The position numbers and the translations under genes were made by a program. A stretch of 64,000 nucleotides of DNA from Amnibacterium kyonggiense (GTDB lineage: Bacteria; Actinomycetota; Actinomycetes; Actinomycetales; Microbacteriaceae), in contig NZ_SOAM01000004.1 of NCBI RefSeq assembly GCF_004364555.1, positions 288,450 through 352,449 on the forward strand, given 5' to 3'. Within the stretch, counting starts at the first letter, position 1. Every line of letters starts with the position of its first letter. The notes below the pieces were generated by a model. That model searched no databases, was not told where the DNA came from, and was given only the letters and a program-made list of their open reading frames with translations. Shown piece after piece: positions 33,857-44,216 of this stretch.

Positions 33857-33937
33857 TCAGGCCGGGAGGGCGGTGCCGGCGAGCCGGAGACGGCGCACGA
33901 ACTCGCCGAGCGTCTGGCTCGGAGTGGCGTCTCCCAT
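33857..33937 (-). CDS. Possible 26-residue peptide
   Basis: ATG at 33937 with GGAGG four bases upstream; the peptide begins MGDATPSQTLGEFVRRLRLAG and ends with a Leu-Pro-Ala. The hairpin at 33791-33846 starts 11 nt after the stop. That gives a complete-looking small gene: ribosome binding site, frame, terminator. The LGEFVRRLRLAG helix resembles the first helix of Xre-type regulators, so a gene remnant is equally possible. No further support from sequence alone. Confidence 0.35.
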   Translation of the reverse strand: MGDATPSQTLGEFVRRLRLAGTALPA

Positions 33938-34028
33938 CGCGCCTCCGCGGTTCGGGCGCCACCATCCTCCCGGAGGACGCGGCCCGCGGCATCCTCCGTT
34001 TCGGAGGGCGGCGGTAGCGCGGGGGGGG

Positions 34029-34688
34029 CTAGCTGAAGTCGACGTCCGGACCGAGCGGGGCGGAGACGGTGACCGCCTCGCCGTCGAGCACGCCGCCCGA
34101 TTCCGCCAGGTAGCACGCGGCGCAGAGCGACTCGTAGCCGACGTCGTTCAGGGTGTCGATGGCGACCTGCTGGCCGTCGAACACGTACTGGTCGCCGATC
34201 CGTCGCGCGTTGAACAGCGCCTTCCGCCCGCAGCGGCAGATCGTCTTCAGCTCCTCGAGGCTGTGCGCGACCTCGAGGAGGCGGGCGCTGCCGGGGAACG
34301 CCTCGGTGCGGAAGTCCGTCCGGATGCCGTAGGCGAGCACCGGGACGTCCTGCACCACCGCGATGCGGAGCAGGTCGTTCACCTGCCACGGCGTGAGGAA
34401 CTGCGCCTCGTCGATCAGGAGGCAGGCGACGGGCGACCCGGTGGCCTCCACCAGCGCCCGGCGCTCCGCGAAGAAGAGCTCGAGGACGTCCGCGTCCTCG
34501 CCGATCAGGAAGTGCACCGGCCGCGTCACGCCGAGCCGGGACACGATGTCGCGGTCGCCCTTCGCGTCCACCCCGGGCTTCGCCAGCAGGACCTGCTGCC
34601 CGCGCTCCTCGTAGTTGTACGCGGCCTGCAGCAGCGCGGTGCTCTTCCCGCTGTTCATCGCGCCGTACCGGAAGTAGAGCTTCGCCAT
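34029..34688 (-). CDS. tdk: Thymidine kinase
   Basis: 219 residues, type II (TK1-like) thymidine kinase. The P-loop is GAMNSGKST (residues about 9-17), and LLIDEAQFL holds the catalytic Glu. Four Cys (CRCGRKA and CAACY) form the zinc site of the lasso domain. The thymidine-binding loop is near residue 170. It phosphorylates thymidine for salvage. The ATG at 34688 lies 4 nt after the response-regulator stop with AGAGG inside that gene's end, so it is probably translated from the same mRNA. Confidence 0.94.
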   Translation of the reverse strand: MAKLYFRYGAMNSGKSTALLQAAYNYEERGQQVLLAKPGVDAKGDRDIVSRLGVTRPVHFLIGEDADVLELFFAERRALVEATGSPVACLLIDEAQFLTPWQVNDLLRIAVVQDVPVLAYGIRTDFRTEAFPGSARLLEVAHSLEELKTICRCGRKALFNARRIGDQYVFDGQQVAIDTLNDVGYESLCAACYLAESGGVLDGEAVTVSAPLGPDVDFS

Positions 34689-34692
34689 GCCT

Positions 34693-35415
34693 CTAGATGT
34701 ACCCGTCCTCGGTGGCCCGCTGGATCAGATCGGCCTTCCGGCTCGCCGGTCGGTTCACCCGCGCGTACTTCTCCCGCACGCGCCGGAGGTACGTCTTGGC
34801 CGTCTCGAACTGCACGTGCATCTCGGCGGCGACCTCGTTCGTGGAGCGCCCGGAGGCGTACAGGCGAAGCGCGGCCTCCTCCCCCAGGCTGAGCCGGGGG
34901 CGCTCGACCTGCTCCGCCGCCCGCGGCAGGGGGCGCCAGTCGCGCTGCACGGCGCGACCCGCGGTGAGGCCCATGACCTCGCGGGCGACCGCGAGGACGT
35001 CGCCGAGCGGACGCGACTTGCCGAGGAACGCCGCCGCGCCGGCGCGCAGCGCCCGCTCGCGCAGGTCCGGGGTGTCGAGGCCCGTGAGCACGATGACCGT
35101 CGCACCGGCGGCCCGGCAGGTGCGCACCCGGGCCTCGATCGACACCGGCTCGCGCAGCTGCACGTCGATCAGCACGAGGTCCGTCGGGAAGGCGGGGCTG
35201 TGCACGAGCTGCAGCCAGGACGTCGCGGTGAGCGCGATGTCGAAGTCGGGGGCGTTCGAGCGGAACCAGGAGGCCATGCTGTCGAGGAGCACCTCGTGGT
35301 CGTCGAGGAGGGCGACGCGCACCGCGCGGGCGCGGGTCGGCGCGGCGACCGAGCGCGCGGTCCGCGTGCCGCCGCCGATGACGGTGGGCACGAGCGGATC
35401 GTCCTCGGCGGACAT
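34693..35415 (-). CDS. LuxR-type response regulator
   Basis: 240 residues. After an unstructured lead of about 35 residues, the receiver domain runs from VRVALLDDHEVLLDSM (acidic pair). The phospho-acceptor Asp is in LVLIDVQL, Thr in VIVLTGL and Lys in AFLGKSRP. The C-terminal HTH is a divergent LuxR form (LSLGEEAALRLYASGRSTNEVAAEMHVQFETAKTYLRRVREKY). No histidine kinase is next to it. A 10-bp inverted repeat in the leader (35428-35462) may be its own binding site. Tdk follows in the same operon, though a functional link is not apparent. Confidence 0.85.
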   Translation of the reverse strand: MSAEDDPLVPTVIGGGTRTARSVAAPTRARAVRVALLDDHEVLLDSMASWFRSNAPDFDIALTATSWLQLVHSPAFPTDLVLIDVQLREPVSIEARVRTCRAAGATVIVLTGLDTPDLRERALRAGAAAFLGKSRPLGDVLAVAREVMGLTAGRAVQRDWRPLPRAAEQVERPRLSLGEEAALRLYASGRSTNEVAAEMHVQFETAKTYLRRVREKYARVNRPASRKADLIQRATEDGYI

Positions 35416-35427
35416 GGGGCTCCTCGC

Positions 35428-35462
35428 ATCGGGGGACGCGATCCGCGCCCCTGTCCCCCGAT
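35428..35462. promoter_or_regulatory. Inverted repeat in front of the response regulator
   Basis: ATCGGGGGAC (35428-35437) and GTCCCCCGAT (35453-35462), perfect, 15-nt spacer, 13 nt upstream of the start codon. Operator or mRNA leader hairpin. Confidence 0.5.
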
Positions 35463-35510
35463 CATGCAGGACGCCGCCGCAGCAGCGGGCGCATCCGCCC
35501 CGAACTGGGG

Positions 35511-36557
35511 TCAGAACAGCGTCGGCTGGGTGTCGACGGCGGCGGTCGCCCGCACGATCCCGGCGGCCCGCGAGCGCACGGTGCCGGAGGCGTCGTCGAC
35601 GGAGCCGCGCTCCAGCCCGTGCTTCCGCAGCAGGGGCTCCATCCGGGCGGCGAGCCCGCGCCGGTACTCCTTCGGCGTGTGGGCGCCACCGGCGTAGAGC
35701 CGCTTGTAGGCCAGGTCGTGCTGCGGGAACCACCGGTGCAGCCACTGCAGGTACCACTGGCGCACGCCCGGCTTCAGGTGCAGCGCCGTCCAGACGACGT
35801 AGGAGGCGCCGGCGTCGGCGATCGCCGCCAGCGCGGCGTCGAGGTGCTCGACCGAATCGGTCAGGTACGGCAGCACCGGCATGAGGAAGACGCCGCACTC
35901 GAGCCCCGCCTCCCGGGCCGCTCGGACGGTCGCGAGCCGAGCGGTCGCCGACGGGGTACCCGGTTCGACGAGCTCCTGCAGGTCCGGGTCGAACACCGCG
36001 ACCGACATCGCCAGGTCGACCGCGCCGGTCTCCGCGATGCGGGCCAGCAGCGGCAGGTCCCGCCGGAGGAGCGTCCCCTTCGTGAGCAGCGAGATCGGGG
36101 TGCCGGCGTCCGCGAGCGCCTCCAGGATCCCGGGCATGAGGCGGTAGCGCCCCTCCGCCCGCTGGTAGGGGTCGGTGTTCGTCCCGAGCGCGACCGGGTC
36201 ACCGCGCCAGGACGGCCGGTGGAGCTCCGCCCGCAGGACCTCCGCCACGTTGACCTTCACGACCACCTCCGCGTCGAACGCGCCGGGGTCGTCGAACTCG
36301 AGGTACTGGTGGGTCGGCCGGGCGAAGCAGTAGACGCACGCGTGGGAGCAGCCTCGGTAGGGGTTGATCGTCCAGCCGTAGGGCGTGCCCGGCACGTGCC
36401 CGGGGACGCGGTTGAGGGCGGACTTCGCCCGCACCTCGTAGAAGGTCATCCCCGCGAACTCCGGCGGCCGAGTGGTGCGGACGAGGTCGTGCACCTTCGC
36501 CAGCCCCGGCAGCGCGCCGGGGATGTCGGCGCCCACCTGCTGCCCGGCCCATCGCAT
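35511..36557 (-). CDS. Rv2578c-family radical SAM protein (spore photoproduct lyase-like)
   Basis: 348 residues, ATG at 36557. The 4Fe-4S cluster motif C-x3-C-x2-C is present as GCSHACVYCFARP near residue 62, preceded by WTINPYRG. TNTDPYQRAEGRYRLMPGILEAL, ISLLTKGTLLRRDLP and the C-terminal AYKRLYAGGAHTPKEY are features of the Rv2578c/Rv1428-like group related to spore photoproduct lyase. Its reaction is unproven, and DNA repair is an inference. A perfect LexA box (36566-36581) lies 8 nt upstream of the start, so the gene should be induced by DNA damage. Confidence 0.87.
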   Translation of the reverse strand: MRWAGQQVGADIPGALPGLAKVHDLVRTTRPPEFAGMTFYEVRAKSALNRVPGHVPGTPYGWTINPYRGCSHACVYCFARPTHQYLEFDDPGAFDAEVVVKVNVAEVLRAELHRPSWRGDPVALGTNTDPYQRAEGRYRLMPGILEALADAGTPISLLTKGTLLRRDLPLLARIAETGAVDLAMSVAVFDPDLQELVEPGTPSATARLATVRAAREAGLECGVFLMPVLPYLTDSVEHLDAALAAIADAGASYVVWTALHLKPGVRQWYLQWLHRWFPQHDLAYKRLYAGGAHTPKEYRRGLAARMEPLLRKHGLERGSVDDASGTVRSRAAGIVRATAAVDTQPTLF

Positions 36558-36565
36558 GGGCTCAT

Positions 36566-36581
36566 TCGAACACGCGTTCGA
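36566..36581. promoter_or_regulatory. LexA (SOS) box of the radical SAM gene
   Basis: TCGAACACGCGTTCGA is a perfect match to the actinobacterial/Gram-positive SOS box pattern (CGAAC-N4-GTTCG), 18 bp palindromic including flanks, immediately before the start codon. Confidence 0.85.
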
Positions 36582-36600
36582 AGCAAGCGCAACTCGGGGC

Positions 36601-36655
36601 TTCACGGATACGGAGATCCGGGACGCTGCGCGCCGCGGATCTCCGTATCCGTGAA
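36601..36655. repeat. Dispersed palindromic repeat, copy B
   Basis: Perfect 20-bp arms (36601-36620 with 36636-36655) around a 15-nt loop. It matches copy A at 9311-9355 in arms and right flank; the loop is inverted relative to copy A. It lies 7 nt after the mqo stop on the minus strand and may serve as that gene's terminator. Confidence 0.85.
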
Positions 36656-36661
36656 CCGGTC

Positions 36662-38140
36662 CTAGGCGGTGAGGCCGAGCGTCCTCGCGGTCGACTCCTG
36701 GATGCGGCGCGCGTTCCGCGGGTCGTCGGAGAGCAGCGAGCCGTAGGTCGGGATGAGCCGGCGCAGCTCCGGCTCCCACGCGGCGAGCCGGTCGGGGAAG
36801 GAGCGGCGGACGACGTCGAGCATGATCGCCGCGGCGGTCGAGGCGCCGGGCGAGGCGCCGAGCAGGCCCGCGATGGTCCCGTCCGCGCCGCTCACGACCT
36901 CCGTGCCGAACTGCAGCACGCCGCCCTTCTTCGGGTCCTTCTTGATCACCTGCGCCCGCTGACCGGCGCCGAGCGGGTACCAGTCCTTCGGGTCGGCGTC
37001 GGGGTAGAACTCCTGCAGCGACGCGAACTTCGCCTTCTTCGACTTCGTCAGCTCGCGGACCAGGTACTGCACCAGCGCGAAGTTGTCCTTCGCGACGGCG
37101 AGCATTGGGATCAGGTTGTGCGGCCGCACGGAGAGCGGCAGATCGAGGAGGTTCCCCTTCTTCAGGAACCGCGGCGACAGCCCCGCGTACGGCCCGAACA
37201 GCAGGGACGCGCGGCCGTCGACGATGCGCGTGTCCAGGTGCGGCACGCTCATCGGCGGGGCGCCGAGGGAGGCCTTGCCGTAGACCTTCGCGCGGTGCTT
37301 CGCGACGATCGCGGGGTCGTCCGAACGCAACCACTGTCCGCTGATCGGGAAGAGGCCGTAGCCCTTCGCCTCCGGGATGCCGGCCTTCTGCAGCAGCTTC
37401 AGCGCCCAGCCGCCCGCGCCGACGAAGACGTACCGGGCGCTCACCTCGTGCTTGTCGAGCCCGACGGAGTGCTGCGACCGGATGCGCCACAGCCCGTTCT
37501 TCAGGCGCTTCAGCCCGGTGACCTCCGTGTTCAGGCGGAGGTCGGCGCCCTCGTCGACGAGCCCGTCCATCAGCGCCCGGGTCAGCGCGCCGAAGTCGAC
37601 GTCGGTCCCGGCCTCGGCGCGGGTCGCGGCGACGGGCTCGAGCCGGTCGCGGCCCACCATGAGCAGCGGGGCCCAGTCGTGGATGACCTTCGGGTCCTCC
37701 GAGTACTCCATGTCCGCGAACAGCGGGTGGTCCGTCAGGGCCTCCCAGCGGCGGCGGAGGTAGTCGACGTGCTCCTTGCCGCGGACGAACGTCATGTGCG
37801 GCGTCGAGTTGATGAAGAGCGCGTCCTTCGGCAGCTTCGCGTGCTCCGCGAGCGACGCCCAGAACTCGCGCGAGACCTGGAACTGCTCGTTGACCTTCAC
37901 GGCGCTCGTGATGTCGATCGAGCCGTCCGGGCGCTCGGGGGTGTAGTTCAGCTCGCAGAGCGCGGCGTGCCCGGTGCCGGCGTTGTTCCAGGGGTTGCTC
38001 GACTCCTCCGCGACGCCGCCGAGGCGCTCGTAGATGCGGATGCTCCAGTCGGGCTGCAGCGCGTGCAGCAGCGTCCCGAGGGTGGCGCTCATGATGCCGC
38101 CGCCGATCAGCACGACGTCGATCGTCTCGTCCTGCGCCAT
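36662..38140 (-). CDS. mqo: Malate:quinone oxidoreductase
   Basis: 492 residues, usual length. FAD-binding GGGIMSATLGTLL at residues 13-25, and the family stretches ESSNPWNNAGTGHAALCELNYTP, LFGPYAGLSPRFLKKGN and the C-terminal LLGASPGASTAA are all present. It oxidises malate to oxaloacetate and reduces menaquinone at the membrane, replacing or joining NAD-malate dehydrogenase in the TCA cycle. The ATG lies 7 nt behind TAGGCT, with no ribosome binding site, so it is probably leaderless and transcribed separately from asd upstream. Confidence 0.95.
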   Translation of the reverse strand: MAQDETIDVVLIGGGIMSATLGTLLHALQPDWSIRIYERLGGVAEESSNPWNNAGTGHAALCELNYTPERPDGSIDITSAVKVNEQFQVSREFWASLAEHAKLPKDALFINSTPHMTFVRGKEHVDYLRRRWEALTDHPLFADMEYSEDPKVIHDWAPLLMVGRDRLEPVAATRAEAGTDVDFGALTRALMDGLVDEGADLRLNTEVTGLKRLKNGLWRIRSQHSVGLDKHEVSARYVFVGAGGWALKLLQKAGIPEAKGYGLFPISGQWLRSDDPAIVAKHRAKVYGKASLGAPPMSVPHLDTRIVDGRASLLFGPYAGLSPRFLKKGNLLDLPLSVRPHNLIPMLAVAKDNFALVQYLVRELTKSKKAKFASLQEFYPDADPKDWYPLGAGQRAQVIKKDPKKGGVLQFGTEVVSGADGTIAGLLGASPGASTAAAIMLDVVRRSFPDRLAAWEPELRRLIPTYGSLLSDDPRNARRIQESTARTLGLTA

Positions 38141-38147
38141 GGTTTTC

Positions 38148-38153
38148 AGCCTA
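38148..38153 (-). promoter_or_regulatory. Leaderless promoter -10 box of mqo
   Basis: TAGGCT on the minus strand ends 7 nt before the mqo ATG. Confidence 0.55.
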
Positions 38154-38225
38154 TCCGCGCCCCGTCGAGCGCCCGGTCAGAGGCCCCTGCGGGCGCGACG
38201 AAGATCCGTCGATCTTCACGAGCGC

Positions 38226-38278
38226 TCCGTTCTGAAGGAGGGTCTGCCGCGAAGCCGCAGAACCTCCTTCGAAACGGA
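38226..38278 (-). terminator. Hairpin after asd
   Basis: Nested stems TCCGTT/AACGGA, GAAGGAGG/CCTCCTTC and TCTGC/GCAGA around a GC-rich loop, beginning 1 nt after the asd stop codon on the minus strand. Confidence 0.7.
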
Positions 38279-38279
38279 A

Positions 38280-40612
<2,333 letters not shown>

Positions 40613-40682
40613 GGATCGCCTTCCAGGTCGTCCTCCGATCCCCGTTCCGGGGCCGAGCCATGGTACCGGCGGCCGGGCGCGC

Positions 40683-42053
40683 TCAGCGGACGGCGATCGC
40701 CCACGCCTCCCTGGCCCGGCGGGCGGTGACGTAGACGGAGCGGATCGCGGGCACCCGCGCTGCGCGCCGCCGCACCAGGCCCGCAACGGAGGGCCGCGGC
40801 GCGGGCAGGTCCGCGACCAGCCGCCGCAGCCGCTCCTCGGTGACGTACCGCCGGATCACCGCGAACCGCTCGGCGGGCAGCGCGCGGACGGCGTCGTCGT
40901 GCACGCCGATCGACCGCTCGAGCACGCCCGGCTGCATGCTGAGGGCCGTCATCGCCGTCACGAGCTCGACGAGCGCCGGGTCCGTCTCCGCGGGCCGGAG
41001 CACGCCGCCGTCGAGCGGGACGGCGTCGTTGAGGAGGTCCGCGAGCACGATCGCCATGCGGTTGCTGTTCTGGTACGGCCGGAGGTTCCGCAGCACCGCC
41101 GCCGCACCGACCGCCACCGTGCGGAGCCCCATCGCCCGCGCGGTGAAGAGCGCGGTCGAGAAGCAGCTGACGACGAGGCCGACGTCCACCGCGGTGAAGA
41201 GCGTCTCGACGAGGCCGCCCGTGGGCAGCAGCCGCACGTCGTGCCCCTCGGCGACGAAGACGGCGACCACCGCCGCGGTCGCGTGCGCCGCCGCCTTCGG
41301 GTGGGCGCGGACGAGCACGGGGCGGCCCGGCAGCTCCCGGGTCGCGACCTCGATCATCCGTCGCAGCAGCGCCGCGTCCTCCTCCTGCGTGAGCAGCTCG
41401 AGGTCGGCGAGGTACTGGCCGACCACGACGGCGACCGGCCCGTCGACGGGAGGCGGGTCCACCCGGCCGACGGCCTCGAGCACGCGGAGGAAGCCGTCGA
41501 GCGGGAACGAGCGGTACTCGGGCTCGAACTCGCGCAGGACCCACGGCGTCGTGCCGGGCACGAGGTCGAGGTGCACGACCTCATCGATGCGGTCGCCGAC
41601 GAGGGCGGGGATCCCGATCCGCGTCGGGCCGTAGGTCATGAGCCCGTCCGCGTAGACCGCGATGCGCGCGTGCTCGAACAGACGGACGAGGGAGGCGGAG
41701 GCGGTGCCGTGGATCGACTCGACCCACAGCCGATGCTCCTCGTCCTCCTCGATGCCGCACGCGGCATGCAGCTGCTCGGACGCGAGCCGGGCGGCGTGCG
41801 TGTTCGGGACGGGCGACCACCCGTGGGGGTGCTCCGGCGCGATGAGGTCGTTGAGGTGGACGACGCGACCGAAGAGCGCGAGCAGCGGCGCGTACTCCGG
41901 CAGCTCGTGCACGGCGGGCACCGCCTCGAACGCCTGCACCGTGTTCATGACGAGGAGCACGCGGTCCTCGGGCTCGCCGACGTCGAACCGGTCGATGATC
42001 GCGGCGACCCCGCAGAGCCCGAACCCGGTGGAGACCTCGAAGACGTGACGCAC
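40683..42053 (-). CDS. Polysialyltransferase-like glycosyltransferase (POLYST family)
   Basis: 456 residues, GTG at 42053 with a leaderless -10 box 7 nt upstream. A GT-B-like layout is seen, with motifs of bacterial sialyltransferases in the right order: YADG (134-137), a VVVGQYL strand (209-215), HPK (251-253) and SCFST (296-300). The HP and S/T motifs bind the CMP part of the donor in those families. The assignment is to the alpha-2,8-polysialyltransferase-like family (PF07388), common in actinobacteria that are not known to make sialic acid. So the real donor could be another CMP-sugar. No sialic acid synthesis genes occur in this window. Probably acts in cell-surface polymer synthesis. 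Confidence 0.75.
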   Translation of the reverse strand: MRHVFEVSTGFGLCGVAAIIDRFDVGEPEDRVLLVMNTVQAFEAVPAVHELPEYAPLLALFGRVVHLNDLIAPEHPHGWSPVPNTHAARLASEQLHAACGIEEDEEHRLWVESIHGTASASLVRLFEHARIAVYADGLMTYGPTRIGIPALVGDRIDEVVHLDLVPGTTPWVLREFEPEYRSFPLDGFLRVLEAVGRVDPPPVDGPVAVVVGQYLADLELLTQEEDAALLRRMIEVATRELPGRPVLVRAHPKAAAHATAAVVAVFVAEGHDVRLLPTGGLVETLFTAVDVGLVVSCFSTALFTARAMGLRTVAVGAAAVLRNLRPYQNSNRMAIVLADLLNDAVPLDGGVLRPAETDPALVELVTAMTALSMQPGVLERSIGVHDDAVRALPAERFAVIRRYVTEERLRRLVADLPAPRPSVAGLVRRRAARVPAIRSVYVTARRAREAWAIAVR

Positions 42054-42060
42054 GCGCCGG

Positions 42061-42066
42061 ACGGTA
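42061..42066 (-). promoter_or_regulatory. Leaderless promoter -10 box of the polysialyltransferase-like gene
   Basis: TACCGT on the minus strand ends 7 nt before the GTG start; it overlaps the inverted repeat at 42062-42083. Confidence 0.5.
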
Positions 42067-42083
42067 ACCCCCGCCGGTTACCG
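42062..42083. promoter_or_regulatory. Inverted repeat in the divergent glycosyltransferase promoter region
   Basis: CGGTAACC and GGTTACCG (8-bp perfect arms, 6-nt spacer) between the two divergent glycosyltransferase genes. Placed to block the minus-strand -10 box. Confidence 0.5.
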
Positions 42084-42155
42084 GCGGTCCACCGTTCGGC
42101 AACCAGCGGGTGACACGGTGGCCACCTCCGCCCGCCTCGGAAGGTGCTCCACCGC

Positions 42156-43217
42156 GTGATCCCGGCTCCTCGCCTGTCCGTCGTCATCCCGCTGCGCGAC
42201 GTGGCCCCGTACCTGCCGACCCTCATCGCGACGCTCCGCCGGACGGAGGGCAGGGCCGTCGAGCTGCTCTTCGTCGACGACCACTCGCGGGACGCGACGC
42301 CGGAGATCGCGGCCGCGGCGCTCGACTCGTTCCCGAACGCCCGCCTGCTGCACCTCGACGCCACGACCGGGCTGTCGGCGGGCCGCAACCGCGGGCTCGA
42401 CGAGGCGACGGCGCCCGTCGTCACCTTCCTCGACGGCGACGACTGGATCGCGCCCGGCTACCTCGACGAGGCCGTCGACCTGTTCGAGCGCCGGAACGTC
42501 GACGTCATGCGCGTCGACCACACGCGGGTCACCGGCACCCGACGGCAGGTGGTGCGGAACCCCGTCGGCGTCCGCGGTGCGCCCGTCGACCCTCGGGACC
42601 ACGTCCTGCCGGTACATCGGGCCTCCGTCGTCGAGTTCCCGACCGCGTGGGGCGGCTTCTACCGCCGCGGGTTCCTGCTGGACCGCAGACTGCGCTTCGC
42701 CGAGGAGCTGCTCACCGCCGAGGACCGCGACTGGTGGTGGCGGGTGCTGCTGGCGGACGGCCGGATGTCGTTCGAGGACCTCAACGGCTACCGGTACCGG
42801 CGCGGCGTCGCCACCTCCCTCACGCAGATCGGCGACGCGCGGCAGCTCCACTACTTCGACTCGCTCGAGCGCTCGCTGGCCGCGGTCTCCGCCGACCGGG
42901 ACGCCGACCGCTTCCTCCCGAAGCTGTGGCGGGGCTACCTCGCGATCATCCTGTCCCAGCACCGTCGGGGTGCCCGGTTGACGCCGGCCGCGCGGCAGGA
43001 GCAGCGGCGGCGCACCGCATCGGTCCTGGCCCGGGTGCCGTCGCACCTCCTGCACCGCACGCTCATCCAGATGGCCGGCTCGGACGTGGAGGAGCTGCGG
43101 TCGCTCGGTCTGGTCGTGCCGAACCCGGAGACCCTGCAGCTCGGCAAGCGGCGCGCGCTCGCGGACGTCGTGCCGGACGTCGACCCGGACGCGGCCGCCG
43201 GCGGCGCCGCCCGCTGA
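42156..43217 (+). CDS. GT2-family glycosyltransferase
   Basis: 353 residues from GTG 42156, 11 nt after GGAAGG; the earlier GTG at 42144 overlaps that site. The GT-A core has LSVVIPLRDVAPYLPTLIATL, LLFVDDHSRDATPEIA, GLSAGRNRGLDEA, and the metal-binding FLDGDDWI. ED in AEDRDWWWRVL is the catalytic acid region. It transfers a sugar from a nucleotide donor, inverting. Divergent from the polysialyltransferase-like gene across 102 bp, so both may build the same surface glycan. Its stop TGA directly abuts the stop of the convergent hydrolase gene. Confidence 0.87.
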   Translation: MIPAPRLSVVIPLRDVAPYLPTLIATLRRTEGRAVELLFVDDHSRDATPEIAAAALDSFPNARLLHLDATTGLSAGRNRGLDEATAPVVTFLDGDDWIAPGYLDEAVDLFERRNVDVMRVDHTRVTGTRRQVVRNPVGVRGAPVDPRDHVLPVHRASVVEFPTAWGGFYRRGFLLDRRLRFAEELLTAEDRDWWWRVLLADGRMSFEDLNGYRYRRGVATSLTQIGDARQLHYFDSLERSLAAVSADRDADRFLPKLWRGYLAIILSQHRRGARLTPAARQEQRRRTASVLARVPSHLLHRTLIQMAGSDVEELRSLGLVVPNPETLQLGKRRALADVVPDVDPDAAAGGAAR

Positions 43218-44048
43218 TCAGGCGGCGCGGAGGAACGGGATGAGCGCGCCGTTCACCGCGTCGGGCGACTCCTCGGCCGGGTAGTGCCCGGCGTCGCGGA
43301 CGACCACGGAGTGCACCCGGCCGACCGCGTGCGAGAGCGCCTCCGCGACCTGCCCGCCGCGGCCGAACCGGCCCGCGATGGCGAGGCCGGGCATCGGCAG
43401 GCGTCGGCGGACCGCACGGCGCACGGCCGTCGCGTCGTCGGTCGCGGAGCGGTAGAGCGCGAGCGTCGCCGCGAGTCGGGCGTCCGTGGCGTAGGCGCCC
43501 ATGTAGGCGACATGCGCGTCGAAGTCGAGGCCCGCCGGCCCCGCGCTGCCGCCGAGGTAGGCGTCCACGGTCGCGTCCAGGCGCCCGGCGAGCAGCCGCT
43601 CCGCGACGCCCTCCGGCGCGGTGAACAACGGCAGGTGCCACGACGGATAGGAGTCGGCCTCCTCGGACTCCACCTCGATGCCGGGAGAGACCTCCTCCTC
43701 GACCGCGAGCGCGGCGACGCGGCCGGGCTGGTCGGCCGCCATCAGCAGGGCGACCGTCGCGCCGACGTCGTGGCCGACGACGGCGAAGCGCCGCACGCCG
43801 ATCGCGTCGAGCGCGGCGAGCACCTCCCGGGCGAGCGTGGCCTTGGCGTGGTCGCCGCGACCGCTCGACGCGTCGCCGAGACCGCGGGCCTCGACCTCCA
43901 CGGTCCGGTAGCCGGCGCGCAACAGCACGGGGACCACGTGACGCCAGTGCACCGCGGTGACCGGCCAGCCGTGGATGAGCACCACCGCGGGACCGCGGCC
44001 GGTGTCGGTGAGCGAGATGGAGGTGCCTGCGCCGATCGGGACGAGCAT
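43218..44048 (-). CDS. Alpha/beta hydrolase with Asp nucleophile (epoxide hydrolase/dehalogenase type)
   Basis: 276 residues from ATG 44048. HGWP (residues 26-29) is the oxyanion-hole motif of epoxide hydrolases. The nucleophile elbow GHDVGA has Asp 94 instead of Ser, as in epoxide hydrolases and haloalkane dehalogenases. The catalytic His is in RDAGHYPAEE. PSWHLPLF in the cap region fits fluoroacetate dehalogenase/epoxide hydrolase relatives. A TAGCAT box 5 nt ahead of the ATG supports that start over a GTG further up. Soluble; substrate unknown. Confidence 0.82.
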   Translation of the reverse strand: MLVPIGAGTSISLTDTGRGPAVVLIHGWPVTAVHWRHVVPVLLRAGYRTVEVEARGLGDASSGRGDHAKATLAREVLAALDAIGVRRFAVVGHDVGATVALLMAADQPGRVAALAVEEEVSPGIEVESEEADSYPSWHLPLFTAPEGVAERLLAGRLDATVDAYLGGSAGPAGLDFDAHVAYMGAYATDARLAATLALYRSATDDATAVRRAVRRRLPMPGLAIAGRFGRGGQVAEALSHAVGRVHSVVVRDAGHYPAEESPDAVNGALIPFLRAA

Positions 44049-44129
44049 GGCCGATGCTAACGCCGGGTCCTCCGCGCACTGCGGCGCCGCGCGCACCCGG
44101 ACTGCGCTCGAACCCCGACGCGGCGGAGC

Positions 44130-44209
44130 ACTTCAGCAGGCTGCATCCGCTTCAGCAGGCCCGGACGACCCTCCGCAGCCTGCCGGAGTGAGCAGAGCCT
44201 GCCGAAGCG
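44130..44209. repeat. Cluster of CAGCAGGCT-type direct and inverted repeats downstream of recR
   Basis: CTTCAGCAGGC occurs twice in direct order (44131 and 44150 regions). Two inverted versions follow (GCAGCCTGCCGGAG and AGAGCCTGCCGAAG, 44175-44208). The pair 44148-44160/44197-44209 complements with one mismatch. It can fold into alternative hairpins; likely terminator for recR. Confidence 0.6.
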
Positions 44210-44216
44210 CTCAGGG

